Shown: in pieces, positions 60,516 to 64,000 of the stretch
Layout: the number at the start of each line of letters is the position of its first letter
Position numbering within the stretch: the stretch's first letter is position 1
Origin: an uncultured Lentisphaeria bacterium
Lineage (GTDB): Bacteria; Verrucomicrobiota; Lentisphaeria; Victivallales; UBA1829
Reading direction: 5' to 3'
DNA length: 64,000 nucleotides
Assembly: GCA_905197955.1 (NCBI GenBank)
Contig: CAJKAR010000016.1
Coordinates: 1 to 64,000, forward strand
Program-made: the position numbers and the translations under genes
Notes under the pieces: generated by a model
Told to the model about the DNA's origin: nothing
Database searches by the model: none
The model's input: only the letters and a program-made list of their open reading frames with translations

Positions 60516-60544
60516 ATTATACAACAGAAGAATCCGTTCGGCAA
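60516..60544 (-). promoter_or_regulatory. Promoter of the pseudopilin/GH operon
   Basis: Minus-strand TTGCCG, a 17-bp spacer and a perfect TATAAT, about 38 bp before the pseudopilin start. Confidence 0.65.
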
Positions 60545-60605
60545 TGGCGTTTCGTGCCAAACAAATAATCTTTTTGTGCCATCGGTTTGCAAAAGAGAGG
60601 ATGTT

Positions 60606-61490
60606 GTGATACACTTCTTAAAAAAGGTTCTCCATATCATGTTATCCGTTTTTGCCAATTTGAACACCTTGAAGCGACAATTCTCCACAACGTTTCCCTG
60701 TCAGAGAATCGGCTTTCACTTTCCGCATCTTCCGCAGGAGAGAAAAACATTCACCGGAAAACTGGAGCTCTGTCTCCGTCTGAATTCCTCGGCGGAATAC
60801 GCGGAGGATATCATCGACGGCATCGTCTACAAAACGCCGTTCCCCCATGCGATTCTGAAGCGCCCCGGGCAAATCCACTCCTACAGCGTGGAAAAATTCC
60901 GCGAAGCCGTTTATATTCAATATCCGGCGGAACTGGAATCGGAGCTGGACCAAAGCGGACTTCTATCCGCTCCGCCTCTCTGGGAAATCGAACTGACACA
61001 GGAAATCCAGTTCCTGCTCTTCAAACTGCACGAACAGGCGGAACAGCTCCTGAAACCGGGAACCATCGACCGGATCGATCTGCTTGCCATGCAGCTTTTT
61101 GAAGAGGTGGTCGGCCAATGCCGGGAAAATACAAAAATCCCTCCGGGCATTCCGCAGAAAATCAACCGGATCACCTCCTATTTCCATCTTCATTTCACAG
61201 AGGAGATTCCCATGGAATCCCTGCTACGCGAAAACGGGCTCTCCCGACGGAACTTCTTCCGCTACTGGAACCGTTTTCATACAGAGACTCCCGCGGAATA
61301 TCTCCGGAAGCTGAAGCTCCAGCATGTCTGTTTTCTGCTGAAGGAGACGTCGTTTCCGATCCACAAAATCGCGGAACAGGTCAACATACCGAACGCCTAC
61401 TACCTCTGCCGTATTTTCCGCAGACACTTCGGCATGCCCCCTCTTCAATATCGGAAACACTCCACGGTAATCTCGCGAAATGAGGAATGA
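60606..61490 (+). CDS. AraC family transcriptional regulator
   Basis: About 294 residues. A sensor half of no clear subfamily (about 1-180, with HLPQERKTFTGKLELCLRL) leads to the AraC DNA-binding domain (about 190-285: ITSYFHLHFTEEIPMESLLRENGLSRRNFFRYWNRF, PIHKIAEQVNIPNAYYLCRIFRRHFGMPPLQYRK). The GTG at 60606 has GAGAGG 5 nt upstream; an ATG at 60639 is the main alternative. It is divergent from the pseudopilin/GH operon with 128 bp between, so it is probably that operon's activator. Confidence 0.87.
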   Translation: MIHFLKKVLHIMLSVFANLNTLKRQFSTTFPCQRIGFHFPHLPQERKTFTGKLELCLRLNSSAEYAEDIIDGIVYKTPFPHAILKRPGQIHSYSVEKFREAVYIQYPAELESELDQSGLLSAPPLWEIELTQEIQFLLFKLHEQAEQLLKPGTIDRIDLLAMQLFEEVVGQCRENTKIPPGIPQKINRITSYFHLHFTEEIPMESLLRENGLSRRNFFRYWNRFHTETPAEYLRKLKLQHVCFLLKETSFPIHKIAEQVNIPNAYYLCRIFRRHFGMPPLQYRKHSTVISRNEE

Positions 61491-61538
61491 ACCATCTCAT
61501 CCCGGCTTTTCTCTCGAATTCAGAGATCCGGCACCGAA

Positions 61539-62243
61539 TCACTGCGGAGCAGTTCCCCCCTTCCGGACACAGTAAAGACGGAGAAAATCCATCTTCACGC
61601 TCTCGCTCTCCAGCACAAAACCGGCATGCTCGAACAAACCTTTCATGATCCAGTCGAGCGTACTGTACTCCTGCGCAATGTGACGGATGAAATTCTCCCG
61701 GCTGGAATCCCGGTCCTTTACCAGACGGTCAAAATATGCCTCCGGAGAGTCCGATTTCCAGTCGAATACCACATCCAGCAGCACAAAGCGTCCGCCCGGC
61801 TTCAGCACAGAATGGATCCGGCGCAGGGCTAGCGCTTTCCAGAGATCCGGCAGATGATGCAGTGCCAAACCGCTGACCACTCCGTCAAAAGAATTTTCCG
61901 GATACGCTCCGCTCAAAAATCCGCCGTGCTCAAACCGGATATTCGAAAGATTCTCTTCCCTCGCCCTGCGTTCCGCATACTCCAGCATCACCGGAGAGAC
62001 ATCCAGTCCGACGCAATTTCCACACACCTTTGCCGCCGCCCGGAGAAACGCTCCCGTTCCGGTTCCGATCTCCAGAACCGATCCGTTCGCCGGAAGATGC
62101 AGAAGCTTCAGAATCTCCCGGTTCTCCGCATCGACATCACGCATCATCCGCATCCGGCTGTCGTATGCGGCCACCTCGTCAATAGATGCGTAATCCGTTC
62201 CAATCTGCTGAAATTCATTCCATTCCCAGCATTTCCGTTTCAT
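61539..62243 (-). CDS. Class I SAM-dependent methyltransferase
   Basis: 234 residues with a Rossmann fold: VLEIGTGTGAFLRAAA (motif I), GLDVSPVMLEYAERRA (motif II), GVVSGLALHHLPD and LKPGGRFVLLDVVFDW (motif III region). The substrate is not identifiable; the pattern fits small-molecule methyltransferases of the UbiE/Methyltransf_11/25 type. The ATG at 62243 has AAGGAG 9 nt upstream and overlaps the leuA stop as ATGA. Open frame continues upstream inside leuA but has no supported start. Confidence 0.88.
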   Translation of the reverse strand: MKRKCWEWNEFQQIGTDYASIDEVAAYDSRMRMMRDVDAENREILKLLHLPANGSVLEIGTGTGAFLRAAAKVCGNCVGLDVSPVMLEYAERRAREENLSNIRFEHGGFLSGAYPENSFDGVVSGLALHHLPDLWKALALRRIHSVLKPGGRFVLLDVVFDWKSDSPEAYFDRLVKDRDSSRENFIRHIAQEYSTLDWIMKGLFEHAGFVLESESVKMDFLRLYCVRKGGTAPQ

Positions 62244-63949
62244 TTTTTCACATCTCCTTTCGCCCCTCTTCTGTTCAGCGCGGAAACGATTCCCGATACC
62301 GCCGCCAGATTCACATTGCCGTCCATTCCAGCTCCGAATACGAGTGTCCCCTCTTCCGGGAAGCGCAAAGCGATCAACGCCACCGCGCGTGCATCCGCTC
62401 CGCTTCCGAGCGCATGTTCCGAATAGTTCTCCAGCTGAAAATCCGGAATTCCCGGCACCTTCCGCAGAGCATTTACAACCGCTTCGATCGGTCCCGCCGC
62501 GGAAGCGGAAACAATATGCGGAGCCTTTTCCATCCGGGAGCAAACTTGCAGTTCCACCTCCGTCATCTCCGGATCTTCCGGCGAGGGACGGCGGATCCGC
62601 GACACATGGATCTCAAAATCCCCCTGCACATTGACAAACTGCTCCAGAAAAATACGATACACCTCTTCCGGGCTCAGTTCCCCGCCGCAGCGTTCCGCCT
62701 CCATCTGCACGGCTTTCGCGACCTCGGGCTGCATTGTTTTCGGCAGAGGGATCCCGTAGACACTCTCCAGAACATAGGCAACTCCCCCCTTCCCCGACTG
62801 GCTGTTGATGCGGATCAATCCTTCGTATCCCCTTCCGATATCAGCCGGGTCGATGAGCAGATACGGCATCTTCCATCCCTGATGGAAATACGCGGCAATC
62901 GCCTTTCTCTGCGCCATCCCCTTGCGGATCGCATCCTGATGCGTTCCGGAAAACGCCGTAAACACCAGCTCGCCCGTATACGGATGACGGGGATCGGTCC
63001 GGATGCCCGATACCTGCTCAACAAATCTGACAATCTCCGGCAGATTCCGGAAATCAAGTCCGGTTTCAATCCCCCTTGCCATCATGTTCAGCGTAAATGT
63101 GATGATATCCATATTTCCGGTCCGCTCTCCATGTCCGCAGAGAGTCCCTTCGATCCGTTCCGCCCCCGCGAGCACCGCCAGCTCCGCCGCCGCGACTGCA
63201 CATCCCTGATCGTTGTGTGTATGAATACTCAAAGTCGTTTCCGTCATCCCGGAATAGTTCCGAGTAAAGAGTTCGATCAGATCCGCATACTGGTTCGGCG
63301 GACGGCGCTCGACCGTCGCAGGCAGATTGAATATAAAATTCTCCTTTCCGTCCCGTCCCCACGCACGACGCACTTTCTCCGCCAGTTCCACAATAAACCG
63401 GGGATCGCTGTCCGAAAACTCCTCCGGCGAAAACTCATACGCGCATTTTTCATACAAATTACTGCGTTTCAAAGCATTCACGACCATTTTTGTACCATCC
63501 ACCGCCAGATCAATCAGCTCCCGGTGCGTTCTGTGGAACACGAACTCGCGATGCAGATCGCTCGAAGCCACATAACAATGCACGACAGCTTGATGAATTC
63601 CGGCAATCGACTGAACGGTCCGCTCGACAAGCGCCTCCTTTGCCGCCGTGAAAACCACAATCCGGACATCTTCCGGAATCCGATTCTCCTCTATCAGACG
63701 GCGCACAAATTCATATTCCTCCGTCGATGCCGCTGGGAATCCCGCCTCAATCTCCTTGAAGCCGATCTCAACGAGCATTTGAAAATATTTCAGTTTGGTC
63801 TCGACATCCATCGGCGTGGCAAACGCCTGATTTCCATCGCGTAAATCCACGGGGACCATCCGCGGCATTCGTTCCACTTTCCGAGTCGGCCAGACCCGGT
63901 CCGTCACTCCGGGATCTTCCGGATACCTGTACTTGGGATCGTTGTTCAT
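62240..63949 (-). CDS. leuA: 2-isopropylmalate synthase, type 2 (actinobacterial-type LeuA)
   Basis: 569 residues. It condenses 2-oxoisovalerate with acetyl-CoA, the first committed step of leucine synthesis. VPVDLRDGNQAFATPM and FKEIEAGFPAAS form the substrate-binding start of the TIM barrel, LSIHTHNDQGCAVAAAELAVLAGAERIEGTLCGHGERTGNMD is the metal-binding HxH signature region, and a C-terminal regulatory-type domain (about 430-560, EVELQVCSRM, SAAGPIEAVVNALRKV) should bind leucine. The N-terminus YRYPEDPG and overall length match type 2. ATG 63949 has GGAGA 8 nt upstream; longer in-frame starts lack one. The promoter lies outside the window. Confidence 0.95.
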   Translation of the reverse strand: MNNDPKYRYPEDPGVTDRVWPTRKVERMPRMVPVDLRDGNQAFATPMDVETKLKYFQMLVEIGFKEIEAGFPAASTEEYEFVRRLIEENRIPEDVRIVVFTAAKEALVERTVQSIAGIHQAVVHCYVASSDLHREFVFHRTHRELIDLAVDGTKMVVNALKRSNLYEKCAYEFSPEEFSDSDPRFIVELAEKVRRAWGRDGKENFIFNLPATVERRPPNQYADLIELFTRNYSGMTETTLSIHTHNDQGCAVAAAELAVLAGAERIEGTLCGHGERTGNMDIITFTLNMMARGIETGLDFRNLPEIVRFVEQVSGIRTDPRHPYTGELVFTAFSGTHQDAIRKGMAQRKAIAAYFHQGWKMPYLLIDPADIGRGYEGLIRINSQSGKGGVAYVLESVYGIPLPKTMQPEVAKAVQMEAERCGGELSPEEVYRIFLEQFVNVQGDFEIHVSRIRRPSPEDPEMTEVELQVCSRMEKAPHIVSASAAGPIEAVVNALRKVPGIPDFQLENYSEHALGSGADARAVALIALRFPEEGTLVFGAGMDGNVNLAAVSGIVSALNRRGAKGDVKK

Positions 63950-64000
63950 GATTCTTTCTCCATTGCGTTGTTGAATATGCTGTAAAAAAACGGAAAGCAA

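Noticed and set aside
62186..63844. Long plus-strand frame opposite leuA and the methyltransferase
   Set aside because: Antisense to two clearly identified genes and without any family motif. The same holds for long antisense frames at 4795-6882, 17036-18526, 20639-22042, 39200-40666 and 55445-56695.
1..64000. CRISPR arrays, tRNA genes, insertion sequences, phage genes and attachment sites
   Set aside because: Read on both strands without finding regularly spaced direct repeats, tRNA-like cloverleaf sequences, transposase or integrase motifs. Absence is by eye and a dedicated search could still find a degenerate remnant.

Overview
The window looks like the chromosome of a Gram-negative member of the PVC superphylum, most likely a Lentisphaerota (Victivallis-type, gut-associated) bacterium. 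The reasons are four pseudopilin-like proteins with an FTLIE/FTLVE N-terminus and a C-terminal H-X9-DG type motif, very large secreted glycoside hydrolases (GHs), regulators that fuse a GntR helix-turn-helix to a LacI-type sensor, and LPS-core genes (waaG, waaP, a heptosyltransferase). The assignment rests on gene content alone. No transposase, tRNA, phage gene or CRISPR array was seen.

Layout. 0-13 kb is a carbohydrate-utilisation region: a GH2 enzyme divergent from two tandem AraC regulators, then a pseudopilin and a 1186-residue GH, then a convergent pair of a GH63-like enzyme and a LacZ-like GH2 beta-galactosidase. 13-18 kb is a minus-strand run icd - GNAT - DUF2156 - waaG - waaP - arfB-like gene. 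18-31 kb holds two more regulator/GH/pseudopilin cassettes, with a MATE exporter and a PhnP-like hydrolase between them. 31-36 kb is a four-gene operon secretin - MacA-like adaptor - MacB-type ATPase - MacB-type permease, divergent from a GntR/LacI regulator. 37-43 kb has aroA and two paralogous secretin-like proteins. 43-51 kb is surface polysaccharide synthesis (GT39-like, GT2, DUF2304, GT2, flippase; then an AT-richer minus-strand set of pyruvyltransferase, PssE, PssD, GT32 and an epimerase). 51-57 kb is housekeeping: rnpB, apt, a phosphoesterase, a heptosyltransferase, a lipid- or envelope-type secreted protein of unknown function, mtnA and tlyA-like. 57-61 kb is a fourth pseudopilin/GH cassette with a divergent AraC regulator, and the window ends with a methyltransferase and leuA.

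The strongest system-level signal is the repeated unit 'transcription regulator + one pseudopilin + one giant secreted GH', seen four times with different regulator families and different gene orders. The same window carries three secretin-family proteins, one of them translationally coupled to a MacAB-like ABC transporter where a TolC-type channel would be expected. I infer, without direct proof, that pseudopilins and secretins here serve a non-standard, substrate-specific secretion or surface-display route for polysaccharide-degrading enzymes. A second signal is a 70-bp element present twice just downstream of stop codons, in which all four differences fall in hairpin loops or linker and none in stems.
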